DNA of 12,257 nucleotides from an uncultured Selenomonadaceae bacterium (GCA_910579115.1 CAJTSO010000053.1:1-12257); one strand, 5' to 3'; counted from the stretch's first letter, positions 1-5,686 are shown. Notes: generated by a model not told the origin, from the letters alone. Made by a program: numbers and translations.

Positions 1-10
1 TTTATTGACT

Positions 11-32
11 CACCAGTTAAACTGGTGGTTTT
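11..32 (+). terminator. Short terminator-like hairpin at window start
   Basis: CACCAGT (11-17) and ACTGGTG (21-27) form a perfect 7-bp stem with a TAA loop, followed by a run of T on the plus strand. It would end transcription from a gene lying before the window. A stem of this kind could also be the subterminal hairpin of a transposable element, but no transposase is visible to support that. Confidence 0.5.
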
Positions 33-60
33 TATCATGCCTATTCGGCGCCAAACAGAA

Positions 61-100
61 CACCTGCAAGGCTTGTGAATAAAGCCTTGCGGGTGTTTTT
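61..100 (+). terminator. Strong Rho-independent terminator (plus strand)
   Basis: A 14-bp stem pairs 61-74 with 82-95 (one U-G wobble, no mismatch) around a 7-base loop and runs straight into TTTTT (96-100). It is the second plus-strand terminator in 100 bases, so a plus-strand gene probably ends just left of the window. On the minus strand the following bases are not T-rich, so it is probably one-directional. Confidence 0.8.
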
Positions 101-109
101 GTCTGGTTT

Positions 110-231
110 AATTCTCTGTGGCGCAGTTGTCGTAAACCGGGTCGTTGAGCGCAGAGAGAGTCAAGGGTTCACAAAAGGCCCCTTGACTGTAAACCGCCCC
201 GGCTGGCTTTGCCATTCAATCCACACCGGAA
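110..231 (-). pseudogene. Gene-tail-like open frame without a convincing start
   Basis: One minus-strand frame stays open from the end of the acetyltransferase gene to a TAA at 110-112. The peptide contains the stretches GAFCEPLTLSALNDP and VYDNCATEN just before the stop. The only possible start is a GTG near 228, inside the end of the upstream gene and with no ribosome site. It reads like the preserved C-terminus of a protein whose front has been lost. The reading is tentative: the frame is only about 40 codons long and could be open by chance. The source family is not identified. Confidence 0.25.
159..188. repeat. Inverted repeat GTCAAGGG / CCCTTGAC
   Basis: An 8-bp perfect inverted repeat with a loop of about a dozen bases lies just downstream of the GNAT stop codon on the minus strand. 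There is no T tract after it on either strand, so it is at best a weak terminator or an mRNA 3'-end stabilising stem for the MerR-GNAT transcript. Confidence 0.35.
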
Positions 232-668
232 AGACTCATGTATAAAAGCGGGTAAGGATTGCCCTGTTCATCAAGGTCTGTCCTTTTGTAAACCTGAAAG
301 CCTATACGCTCATAAAATCCCTTGGCCTGGGGATTCTGTTCATTAACTGTCAGCCGCACTACAGCATAATTTTCAATCCCATATCGGATCAGGCGTTTTC
401 CCAATCCCTTTCCTCGTTCTTCCGGGGAAACGAACAGCATTTCCAACTTGCCGTCCTCAATTCCCATAAAGGCGGCAGGACAGCCTGTTTCATCTTCCGC
501 AATCACCAAATGAGCAATTCCCTTCAACGCCTGGGGAACGTACTCCTTAATACTTTTAATCTCTCTGTCCGACAGGAACAGGTGAGTCGCCCTTACAGAG
601 CTTTCCCATACTGTCAGCAGCCGGCTTATCAAGGCTGGTGTCCTATTTATTACTTCAGATATTTTCAT
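216..668 (-). CDS. GNAT family N-acetyltransferase (YjaB-like)
   Basis: A 150-residue cytoplasmic acetyltransferase predicted to move acetyl from acetyl-CoA to an amino group; the substrate is unknown. The GNAT fold is clear. The N-terminal WESSVRATH stretch (21-29) followed by an FL pair is typical of the YjaB-like subgroup. The acetyl-CoA pyrophosphate loop is RGKGLGK (85-91), and the NEQNPQAKGFYERIGF segment (109-124) is the usual motif-B region. The ATG at 668 is preceded by GGAGAG at good spacing. It lies 61 bases downstream of the MerR gene on the same strand and probably shares its transcript, so it may be part of the same stress or detoxification response. Family assignment is firm; the substrate is not known. 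Confidence 0.9.
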   Translation of the reverse strand: MKISEVINRTPALISRLLTVWESSVRATHLFLSDREIKSIKEYVPQALKGIAHLVIAEDETGCPAAFMGIEDGKLEMLFVSPEERGKGLGKRLIRYGIENYAVVRLTVNEQNPQAKGFYERIGFQVYKRTDLDEQGNPYPLLYMSLSGVD

Positions 669-729
669 TTTCTCTCCGTGATACAGGCAATTTCATAAAA
701 TCCGATTTAGAGCCAACCCGTATTATGCT

Positions 730-1113
730 CTAATTATTTTTTGCCGCGCGTTTCATTTCCTGTCGATAAAAGGCAATTTTATCATCCAGTTTTGCTATAT
801 GCTCCTGCAATTGTCCTATCTGCTCGCCCAGCGCTTCCCTATGGGCAATCAGCATTTCCATCCGCTCCTGCAAAGTGGCAGTTCCCTCTGCCCGCAGTCT
901 TGCGTAGCGCTGAATCGCCTTAATCGGCATACCCGTGTCCTTAAGGCGCTTGATAAATTGAATCCAGGCAAGGTCTTTGTCTGAATAACAGCGTCGGTTA
1001 CCTGAATTGCGCTCAGGCGTGATTAAATCCTCCTGCTCATAGTAGCGCAGGGTATGGACTCCCAGGCCTGTCAGCTTTGAAAATTCACCGATTGAGTATT
1101 CCAAAAAAATCAC
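730..1113 (-). CDS. MerR family transcriptional regulator (AdhR/NmlR-like)
   Basis: A one-component DNA-binding activator that acts by untwisting promoters with over-long spacers. The N-terminal winged helix-turn-helix reads YSIGEFSKLTGLGVHTLRYY, followed by the basic wing and a C-terminal coiled coil (from about residue 75 to the end), with no metal-binding C-terminal domain. The single cysteine, in the wing (RRCYSD), lies where AdhR-type aldehyde or electrophile sensors keep their reactive cysteine; whether it senses anything here is inference. The start is ambiguous. An ATG at 1131 lacks a ribosome site and overlaps the divergent -35 box; GTG at 1113 follows AGAGGAG at 5 bases (chosen, 127 residues); TTG at 1104 matches where homologues usually begin. 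Likely regulates the divergent SDR gene and itself. Confidence 0.9.
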   Translation of the reverse strand: MIFLEYSIGEFSKLTGLGVHTLRYYEQEDLITPERNSGNRRCYSDKDLAWIQFIKRLKDTGMPIKAIQRYARLRAEGTATLQERMEMLIAHREALGEQIGQLQEHIAKLDDKIAFYRQEMKRAAKNN

Positions 1114-1124
1114 TGCCTCTCCTC

Positions 1125-1155
1125 TTGACATAGAGTTTACTCTACATTGTATGCT
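1125..1155 (+). promoter_or_regulatory. MerR-type promoter/operator of the SDR gene
   Basis: TTGACA (1125-1130) and TATGCT (1150-1155) are separated by 19 bases, the over-long spacing that MerR-family regulators correct. The spacer holds a perfect dyad, TAGAGT-TT-ACTCTA (1131-1144), of the kind bound by AdhR/TipA-like MerR proteins. The MerR gene begins immediately to the left on the opposite strand, so the element probably serves both genes. Confidence 0.88.
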
Positions 1156-1187
1156 CCCAGTATACTAAATACGAGGAGGCTTTGTAA

Positions 1188-1976
1188 ATGGTTCAAAACG
1201 TAAGAGGATACACGGTTATTACCGGGGCCAGCTCCGGCATAGGGTACGAAACGGCCAAGGCATTTGCCGGGCGCGGAAGCAATCTGATTTTGATTGCCCG
1301 CAGAAAAGACCGGCTGGAAGCATTGCGGCAGGAAATTTTGCGTTTATATCCACCCCTTGACATTGTGATTAAGGCAACGGATTTATCTGCTTCCCAAAAT
1401 GTTTTCAGGCTGTATGAGGATGTAAAAGCCTACCCTTTGAAGACATGGATCAACAACGCGGGCTTCGGCAATTATGACAGCGTAGGTCATCAGGCTTTGG
1501 GAAAAATCAGCCGGATGCTGCACTTGAATGTGGAAGCCCTCACTATCCTTTCATCTTTATTTGTTCGTGACTATAAGGATATTGAAAAAACACAGCTTAT
1601 CAATGTATCATCCTGCGGCGGCTATACGATAGTTCCCAATGCAGTAACCTATTGCGCGACAAAATTTTATGTCAGCGCTTTTACGGAGGGTCTTGCCTGG
1701 GAATTAAAGACGGCTCAGGCAAAAATGCAGGCAAAGGTATTAGCCCCAGCGGCGGCAAAAACAGAGTTTGGCCAGGTTGCAAATGATGTGGCGGAATACG
1801 ACTATGATAAAATGTTTGGCACCTACCATACCAGCCCGCAGATAGCATCATTTTTGCTTGAATTGTATGACAGTGATAAAGCAGTCGGATTAGTTGACCG
1901 GGAAAATTTCTCTTTCCGCTTACGGGAACCGCAATTCCCCTATGCAGGTAATTCACAGCACAACCAAAAGCTGTAA
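1188..1976 (+). CDS. SDR family NAD(P)-dependent oxidoreductase
   Basis: A 262-residue classical short-chain dehydrogenase/reductase that should interconvert a carbonyl and an alcohol using NAD(P)H in the cytoplasm; the substrate cannot be read from the sequence. Visible motifs are the cofactor loop TGASSGIG (12-19), the structural NNAG (89-92), Asn114, and the catalytic Ser142, Tyr155 and Lys159 (YCATK). Two arginines after the second strand (ARRK, 37-40) suggest NADPH preference. Length is normal and the gene is intact. The ATG at 1188 follows GAGGAGG (1173-1179) with 8-base spacing, so translation should be strong. It is the only plus-strand gene, is driven by the MerR-type promoter just upstream, and ends before a strong terminator. 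It is a plausible inducible aldehyde/ketone reductase, by inference from the regulator type. Confidence 0.92.
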   Translation: MVQNVRGYTVITGASSGIGYETAKAFAGRGSNLILIARRKDRLEALRQEILRLYPPLDIVIKATDLSASQNVFRLYEDVKAYPLKTWINNAGFGNYDSVGHQALGKISRMLHLNVEALTILSSLFVRDYKDIEKTQLINVSSCGGYTIVPNAVTYCATKFYVSAFTEGLAWELKTAQAKMQAKVLAPAAAKTEFGQVANDVAEYDYDKMFGTYHTSPQIASFLLELYDSDKAVGLVDRENFSFRLREPQFPYAGNSQHNQKL

Positions 1977-2052
1977 AATTCTGAGATAATTGCCGCGCGA
2001 TGGCACAAAAAACATCGTGCAGAAACCCCGTCTTCATGCCCTGATAAATTTT

Positions 2053-2088
2053 AACGGCGGTTTGGAAAAATCCAAACCGCCGTTTTTG
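2053..2088 (+). terminator. Rho-independent terminator of the SDR gene
   Basis: A perfect 14-bp stem (2053-2066 with 2071-2084) closes on an AAAA loop and leads into a T run. It lies 77 bases after the SDR stop codon. The minus-strand exit is A/T-mixed, so it may only weakly stop the convergent DUF1848 transcript, for which no other terminator is evident. Confidence 0.9.
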
Positions 2089-2173
2089 TTGTCTGCCTTT
2101 TGGCAAAACAAAATTTCGTCGTCAGGAGCTTAACAATCGTTATATCAGTAAGAGGTGGCAGCCTGCCAAAAGT

Positions 2174-3112
2174 CTACAAATCAAGCCTGAGCTGATTCAC
2201 CTTACAGGAAAACATCTTCCGTTCGGTGATTTTATCATCCGGCCCAACCTCTCCAATCAAAAGCGGGGAATCCGGATTGTGCTTTCCAACGTTCGTCCCG
2301 ACTGACTTTTCACTATAATTTGCATAGCAATACCGGCACCCGTTGCGGCAGGTATTGTAAGCCCCTATATCCAGACTTTCAATACAGCCGCATTCCAATC
2401 GCTGGTTTTTATCCTTTTTTACACTCAGAGGGCACTGTATCAGCTGCCCCAGTAGTCTGTCGTCAATACACCTTGCGTGTTCGATCCCATATTGCTGCAA
2501 TTCGATTTCTTCGGCGCAGGTATCAAGCCGCAAACCGTAACCATGGGCAATTTCCGCAATATTTTTTGCCAATTCTTCCTGCTGCTCAACCGGAAATCTG
2601 CCGGGAGCCAAAGCCGATATATTTTTTTCTGTATTGCGGTAAAAGTCAAGAAAACTAATCGTGCATTTTTTTGTATACGGAGAAAGCCTTTTTGCCAACT
2701 CTTCAAAGTAACGGATATGATAGTCCATCGTATAAGCTTCACTGAGAAATATTGGATCATACCGCCATACTACCCGGTCAGGCCCAATCAAATCAGACAG
2801 ACGCTGAAAAGCTGGAATGATAACGTCATTTTTGCTGGGAATATTTCTTTCCACATCGGTACCGTAGCTGTTGAGAGTAAACTGAAAGTAGTACATATAA
2901 TCCTTCAGCGCATCCAGTTTATCCAGCATAGGTATCGGATTTTTTGTCCAGAATACAATCCCGTCCACAACCTCTGGAGAAAGACTGATTTTACTGATCT
3001 GATGGGCGTTCATTGGATTGCGGACGTACACATACCCGGCCTTGATGCGATTTAGAAACCAGTTGAAATAGTAAGTTGGAATGTCTGTCCGTCTGCTCGC
3101 GCTGATAATCAT
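2174..3112 (-). CDS. DUF1848 family protein with C-terminal CX3CX2C motif
   Basis: A 312-residue protein of the DUF1848 family; no function is established for the family as far as I know. The N-terminus begins MIISASRRTDIPTYY, and VFWTKNP follows at about residue 70, both typical of the family. The C-terminal part carries C241-x-C243 and then C255-RNG-C259-RY-C262-YAN, a CX3CX2C arrangement with an aromatic before the last cysteine. That is the signature used by radical SAM enzymes to hold a 4Fe-4S cluster, but here it is near the C-terminus instead of the N-terminus. The ATG at 3112 follows GAGGTG and starts two bases after the stop of the upstream methyltransferase-like gene, so the two are almost certainly co-translated. 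A longer TTG start at 3163 would overlap that gene and has no support. Family call is confident; radical SAM chemistry is inference. Confidence 0.88.
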   Translation of the reverse strand: MIISASRRTDIPTYYFNWFLNRIKAGYVYVRNPMNAHQISKISLSPEVVDGIVFWTKNPIPMLDKLDALKDYMYYFQFTLNSYGTDVERNIPSKNDVIIPAFQRLSDLIGPDRVVWRYDPIFLSEAYTMDYHIRYFEELAKRLSPYTKKCTISFLDFYRNTEKNISALAPGRFPVEQQEELAKNIAEIAHGYGLRLDTCAEEIELQQYGIEHARCIDDRLLGQLIQCPLSVKKDKNQRLECGCIESLDIGAYNTCRNGCRYCYANYSEKSVGTNVGKHNPDSPLLIGEVGPDDKITERKMFSCKVNQLRLDL

Positions 3113-3114
3113 AT

Positions 3115-3996
3115 TCACTGCACCTCTACAATCAATTGCGCGCTGGTACAATTGATTGCGCAATTAAACTCATCTTTGAGTTCATCGGGAATCCTAAATT
3201 TATTTTTACATGACGGATATGGTACTGATCCATCTTGATAATCAAACTCTCTGTGTTTAAAGTGAACTTTTCGAAGGAAAAATTGATACCCCTCATTATG
3301 AAGTTTGCTCCGAAGGATATCAAAAAGGGAGCGCACACTATCATGGTCAATATCATTGATGATAAACAGGAACGGCGAATTGTCCAATCGATTAGATAGC
3401 ACAACCTTAATTAACTGGCTAAATAACACATCTGCCAAGTATTTCCTGTTATCAAACGAAAAATGAGAAAGCAGATATTCCAAAACAATTACATTATAAT
3501 GGCGTACAGCTGGTTTTCCTTGAGCCAACACATCAAATATGTTCCTATTGATAAATTCCATGTTTATATTGTTCGTGGATGTTGCGTACTGAGATATCGT
3601 CTCATGTATAGGAGTCCAGTATCCGTTTACATCATATCCTTTGTAGAATATTTTTTTACCACCCGCCAAACCCGTTTCTTCAAAAGCCATTAAATCAGGC
3701 GCGCCTCCACAGCCAACAGACAAAATATTGTAAACAGGATATTTACAACAGTCAATTTGTTCCAATGCATACATTATTTCTGAACAGTATTTAAAAGAAT
3801 AGCGGCACACATAATAGTACAAAAACTTCTGACAATCGTAATCTATACGCCCACCCGCTTTATGGAAGTTAACTTCCTCAGAACAATTCAGGCAGCTACC
3901 GCTACATTCTCCAGACGGATGATTACAATGCCGGCAATCACCATATTCATAGAACTGATCTTTGCAGTACAATATTAGATTTTCCAACAAACTCAT
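3115..3996 (-). CDS. Cysteine-rich SAM-methyltransferase-like protein
   Basis: A 293-residue protein with two parts. The N-terminus (1-84) has eleven cysteines: C21-x2-C24-x6-C31-x3-C35-x2-C38 plus His45 looks like a zinc or iron-sulfur site, and YDCQKFLYYYVCRY follows. Residues 90-260 resemble a Rossmann methyltransferase: ILSVGCGGAPD (91-101) as the SAM-binding motif I, an acidic turn in YKGYDVNG as motif II, and an NVIVLEYLLSHF strand-loop about where motif IV would lie. The substrate is unknown, and it may be inactive or bind another nucleotide. The ATG at 3996 follows GGGAG at 8 bases; the longer frame would begin with a TTG at 4011 that sits on that ribosome site. It is AT-richer than the core genes further right, consistent with transfer. 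Methyltransferase fold is moderately supported; the role is unknown. Confidence 0.7.
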   Translation of the reverse strand: MSLLENLILYCKDQFYEYGDCRHCNHPSGECSGSCLNCSEEVNFHKAGGRIDYDCQKFLYYYVCRYSFKYCSEIMYALEQIDCCKYPVYNILSVGCGGAPDLMAFEETGLAGGKKIFYKGYDVNGYWTPIHETISQYATSTNNINMEFINRNIFDVLAQGKPAVRHYNVIVLEYLLSHFSFDNRKYLADVLFSQLIKVVLSNRLDNSPFLFIINDIDHDSVRSLFDILRSKLHNEGYQFFLRKVHFKHREFDYQDGSVPYPSCKNKFRIPDELKDEFNCAINCTSAQLIVEVQ

Positions 3997-3998
3997 AC

Positions 3999-4250
3999 TT
4001 ACATCTCCCAATTATATCTGCATTCTAATTGGCGAAAGTATGTCAGGAAAAACTGCCTTTGTCCATCTTCCACACCTAAGGAGTCGGGCAAGCACCCTTG
4101 GAGTCTGCCCGCCTTAATGACCACAAAACGAACTCGTGCAAGGTGGTCAAGGTTGGCGCTGAAAGCGCCATGCACTTCAACCTTGTCGGCCCCGCACAGG
4201 TTCGCTATTTTGTCGATGGTACACGATTTAGAATAACGGCAGCATATTCT
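3999..4250 (-). pseudogene. Open frame without start, probable gene remnant
   Basis: Between the nuclease-like gene and the methyltransferase-like gene one minus-strand frame is open for 83 codons, from a TAG inside the upstream gene to a TAA at 3999-4001. It includes VEVHGAFSANLDHLARV and, further on, RQFFLTYFRQLE. It has no ATG near its front and no ribosome site, and its last codons overlap the ribosome site of the next gene. The DNA is more GC-rich than the genes on either side. I read it as the truncated tail of a mobile-element gene left in the cassette. Other frames in the same stretch are open too, so coding is not proven. Confidence 0.35.
4148..4185. repeat. Nested inverted repeats in the remnant region
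   Basis: CAAGGTTG (4148-4155) pairs with CAACCTTG (4178-4185). Inside it TGGCGCT (4154-4160) pairs with AGCGCCA (4164-4170) around GAA. A further CGGGCA/TGCCCG pair lies at 4085-4111. The stretch is highly foldable, but there is no T tract, so it is not a standard terminator. It could attenuate transcription between the first and later cassette genes. Confidence 0.5.
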
Positions 4251-4689
4251 CTATTCTATATTTTTCAAGCTCCATTCTATTTTTCTTTGACACATTTATC
4301 CCATATTCCGGTTTTGATTTCTTGCCCTCATAAGCATGGTAGACGAATACTTCGCTTTCCTGTCCCCAAGTTGGCGCAGGGATTATATATGTATCTGGAT
4401 GTTCCCCATCAGATAATAAAAGCAAAAACACAAACATAGTTTCATCTTCAATATCGAAATGCTCTTTTCGCATAAATACATATTGCGATTTTGCAACTCG
4501 AATTGCCTTCACTTGAAATTTGAGAAACCTCTTTTTACTTTCTGCCACAAAGTCAATCCCATGGTCATCTACCTCAGCAGTATAAATATCCATTCCATAG
4601 GAAGCCAATGTCATTTTAGCATAGTATTCACCAAATGCTCCGAGTTTTTGTGGCGTTAGACTAGCCCTTGACCAATTCAAATTATACAT
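4228..4689 (-). CDS. DUF4365-like PD-(D/E)xK nuclease-fold protein
   Basis: A 153-residue protein resembling DUF4365, a restriction-endonuclease-like group often seen in accessory DNA. The fold motifs are ordered as expected: GAFGEYYAKMTL with Glu21, then DDHGIDFVAE with Asp46, then FQVK with Gln59-x-Lys61. Together these make the E...D...QxK metal site used for DNA cleavage in this superfamily; catalysis here is inferred. It is short compared with fusion members, so a partner may supply specificity. ATG at 4689 is preceded by AAAGGA at 6 bases; the upstream ATG at 4707 has no ribosome site. It is the first gene of a minus-strand cassette with the methyltransferase-like and DUF1848 genes and lies next to the tRNA array. 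AT-rich, suggesting recent acquisition. Confidence 0.75.
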   Translation of the reverse strand: MYNLNWSRASLTPQKLGAFGEYYAKMTLASYGMDIYTAEVDDHGIDFVAESKKRFLKFQVKAIRVAKSQYVFMRKEHFDIEDETMFVFLLLLSDGEHPDTYIIPAPTWGQESEVFVYHAYEGKKSKPEYGINVSKKNRMELEKYRIENMLPLF

Positions 4690-4690
4690 T

Positions 4691-4741
4691 CTATGTCCTT
4701 TCTTCATATTGCGACGTAGTTAAATCATGTAGATTATCCAT
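4691..4741 (-). CDS. Possible 16-codon leader ORF before the nuclease-like gene
   Basis: An ATG at 4741 opens a 16-residue frame (MDNLHDLTTSQYEERT) whose TAG ends one base before the DUF4365-like ATG. The tight stop-start arrangement could couple translation. There is no clear ribosome site upstream of it and no obvious attenuation structure, so it may be fortuitous. Confidence 0.15.
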   Translation of the reverse strand: MDNLHDLTTSQYEERT

Positions 4742-4768
4742 TCTTGTAGCTTCGATTCCTTTCCATGG

Positions 4769-4798
4769 ACTATATGCGTTCCACATATAGGGAATCAA
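4769..4798 (-). promoter_or_regulatory. Promoter with operator-like inverted repeat for the cassette
   Basis: On the minus strand TTGATT (4793-4798) and TATAGT (4769-4774) are 18 bases apart. A perfect inverted repeat CTATATG-7-CATATAG (4770-4776 / 4784-4790) covers the -10 box and much of the spacer, where a repressor would block polymerase. No regulator gene is adjacent, so a cassette protein or a distant factor would have to bind it. The predicted leader to the ATG at 4689 is about 70 bases. Confidence 0.55.
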
Positions 4799-4828
4799 GA
4801 AAGATTTCCTGTTTTTTTATTATAAAAC

Positions 4829-4853
4829 AAAAAACCGAAGCCTTTGCTCCGGT
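4829..4853 (-). terminator. Rho-independent terminator of the tRNA operon
   Basis: On the minus strand ACCGGAGC pairs with GCTTCGGT around AAAG (8 bp, one G-U), directly followed by a T run. It starts 11 bases past the CCA end of the last tRNA-Leu, and it separates the tRNA operon from the promoter of the downstream cassette. Confidence 0.9.
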
Positions 4854-4863
4854 AAATCTCACC

Positions 4864-4949
4864 TGGTGCGGTTGATGGGACTTGAACCCATACGTCTTGT
4901 GGACACTACCCCCTCAAAGTAGCGCGTCTGCCAATTCCGCCACAACCGC
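4864..4949 (-). tRNA. tRNA-Leu (anticodon GAG), copy 2
   Basis: An 86-base class II tRNA with CCA encoded (4864-4866). The acceptor GCGGTTG pairs with CAACCGC; the anticodon loop TTGAGGG sits on a CTACT/GGTAG stem; there is a long variable arm and a normal T arm. It is identical base for base to the neighbouring copy at 4990-5075. It is the last gene of the array before the terminator. Confidence 0.95.
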
Positions 4950-4989
4950 GGGAAAGTATAAAGTTTTCGCACCTTCATAAATAAAAAAA

Positions 4990-5075
4990 TGGTGCGGTTG
5001 ATGGGACTTGAACCCATACGTCTTGTGGACACTACCCCCTCAAAGTAGCGCGTCTGCCAATTCCGCCACAACCGC
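4990..5075 (-). tRNA. tRNA-Leu (anticodon GAG), copy 1
   Basis: An 86-base class II leucine tRNA with CCA encoded, the same sequence as the copy 126 bases downstream. The spacers upstream of the two copies share only a loose resemblance (AAAACTT followed by similar AT-rich bases), so the tRNA has stayed identical while the flank has drifted. Reads CUC/CUU codons. Confidence 0.95.
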
Positions 5076-5102
5076 ATCAGAGAGAATTATGAAGTTTTAA
5101 TA

Positions 5103-5188
5103 TGGTGCGGCTGAGTGGACTCGAACCACCATGATGTTGCCATCACTAGCTCCTGAAGCTAGCGCGTCTGCCATTTCGCCACAGCCGC
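5103..5188 (-). tRNA. tRNA-Leu (anticodon CAG)
   Basis: An 86-base class II tRNA with CCA encoded. The anticodon loop TTCAGGA on a CTAGC/GCTAG stem gives CAG. Its acceptor arm (GCGGCTG) differs by one base from the Leu-GAG genes, consistent with common origin by duplication. Confidence 0.95.
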
Positions 5189-5228
5189 ATAACCCTTTCG
5201 GGAATACCATCTATTTTTAATCTTTGAT

Positions 5229-5317
5229 TGGTGCCGAGGACCGGAATCGAACCGGTACGATTGTTACCAATCGGGGGATTTTAAGTCCCCTGCGTCTGCC
5301 AGTTTCGCCACCCCGGC
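5229..5317 (-). tRNA. tRNA-Leu (anticodon TAA)
   Basis: An 89-base class II tRNA with CCA encoded; acceptor GCCGGGG, anticodon loop CTTAAAA on a GGGGA/TCCCC stem, and a long variable arm. Confidence 0.95.
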
Positions 5318-5323
5318 ATTAAA

Positions 5324-5397
<74 letters not shown>

Positions 5398-5408
5398 AAT
5401 AAGCCAAA

Positions 5409-5484
5409 TGGAGCTGGCGAGAAGACTTGAACTCCCAACCGGCTGATTACAAATCAGCTGCTCTACCGATTGAGCTACACCAGC
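5409..5484 (-). tRNA. tRNA-Thr (anticodon TGT)
   Basis: A 76-base cloverleaf with CCA encoded; acceptor GCTGGTG, anticodon loop TTTGTAA on a GCTGA/TCAGC stem. Confidence 0.94.
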
Positions 5485-5493
5485 AATGCTTGA

Positions 5494-5569
5494 TGGTGCC
5501 TCAGCGCAGAATCGAACTGCGGACACAAGGATTTTCAGTCCTTTGCTCTACCAACTGAGCTACCGAGGC
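5494..5569 (-). tRNA. tRNA-Phe (anticodon GAA)
   Basis: A 76-base cloverleaf with CCA encoded; acceptor GCCTCGG, anticodon loop CTGAAAA on an AAGGA/TCCTT stem. Confidence 0.95.
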
Positions 5570-5580
5570 ATCACTTATCT

Positions 5581-5597
5581 AAACGGCTTTACCGTTT
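5581..5597 (-). repeat. Hairpin in the Asp-Phe tRNA spacer
   Basis: AAACGG and CCGTTT pair around CTTTA in the spacer between tRNA-Asp and tRNA-Phe. The minus-strand exit is not T-rich, so it is more likely a processing or folding feature of the polycistronic precursor than a terminator. Confidence 0.45.
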
Positions 5598-5604
5598 TTG
5601 CCGA

Positions 5605-5681
5605 TGGCGACCCGAATGGGACTTGAACCCATGATCTCCGCCGTGACAGGGCGGCATTCTAACCAACTGAACTACCGGGCC
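5605..5681 (-). tRNA. tRNA-Asp (anticodon GTC)
   Basis: A 77-base cloverleaf with CCA encoded; acceptor GGCCCGG with two G-U pairs to the 3' side, anticodon loop CTGTCAC on a CCGCC/GGCGG stem. Confidence 0.95.
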
Positions 5682-5686
5682 ATATA

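Noticed and set aside
1..40. Right end of an IS200/IS605-type element, suggested by the CACCAGT-TAA-ACTGGTG hairpin.
   Set aside because: Such hairpins also occur as ordinary terminators, and no transposase or left end lies in the window.
1681..2106. A minus-strand frame across the end of the SDR gene and its terminator.
   Set aside because: It overlaps an intact SDR and reads through a perfect terminator hairpin, so coding is implausible.
4098..4439. A plus-strand frame of 113 codons across the remnant and into the nuclease-like gene.
   Set aside because: Most of it is antisense to a gene with clear family motifs, and it has no ribosome site.
4859..5077. A 72-codon minus-strand frame with the peptide RLWRNWQTRYFEGVV occurring twice.
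   Set aside because: It is a translation of the two identical tRNA-Leu genes, a well-known spurious protein.
4829..5102. A defined att site for an integrated element at the last tRNA-Leu.
   Set aside because: No direct repeat of the tRNA 3' end is seen further left (1-4830) and no integrase is present; the two tRNA copies are both complete genes.
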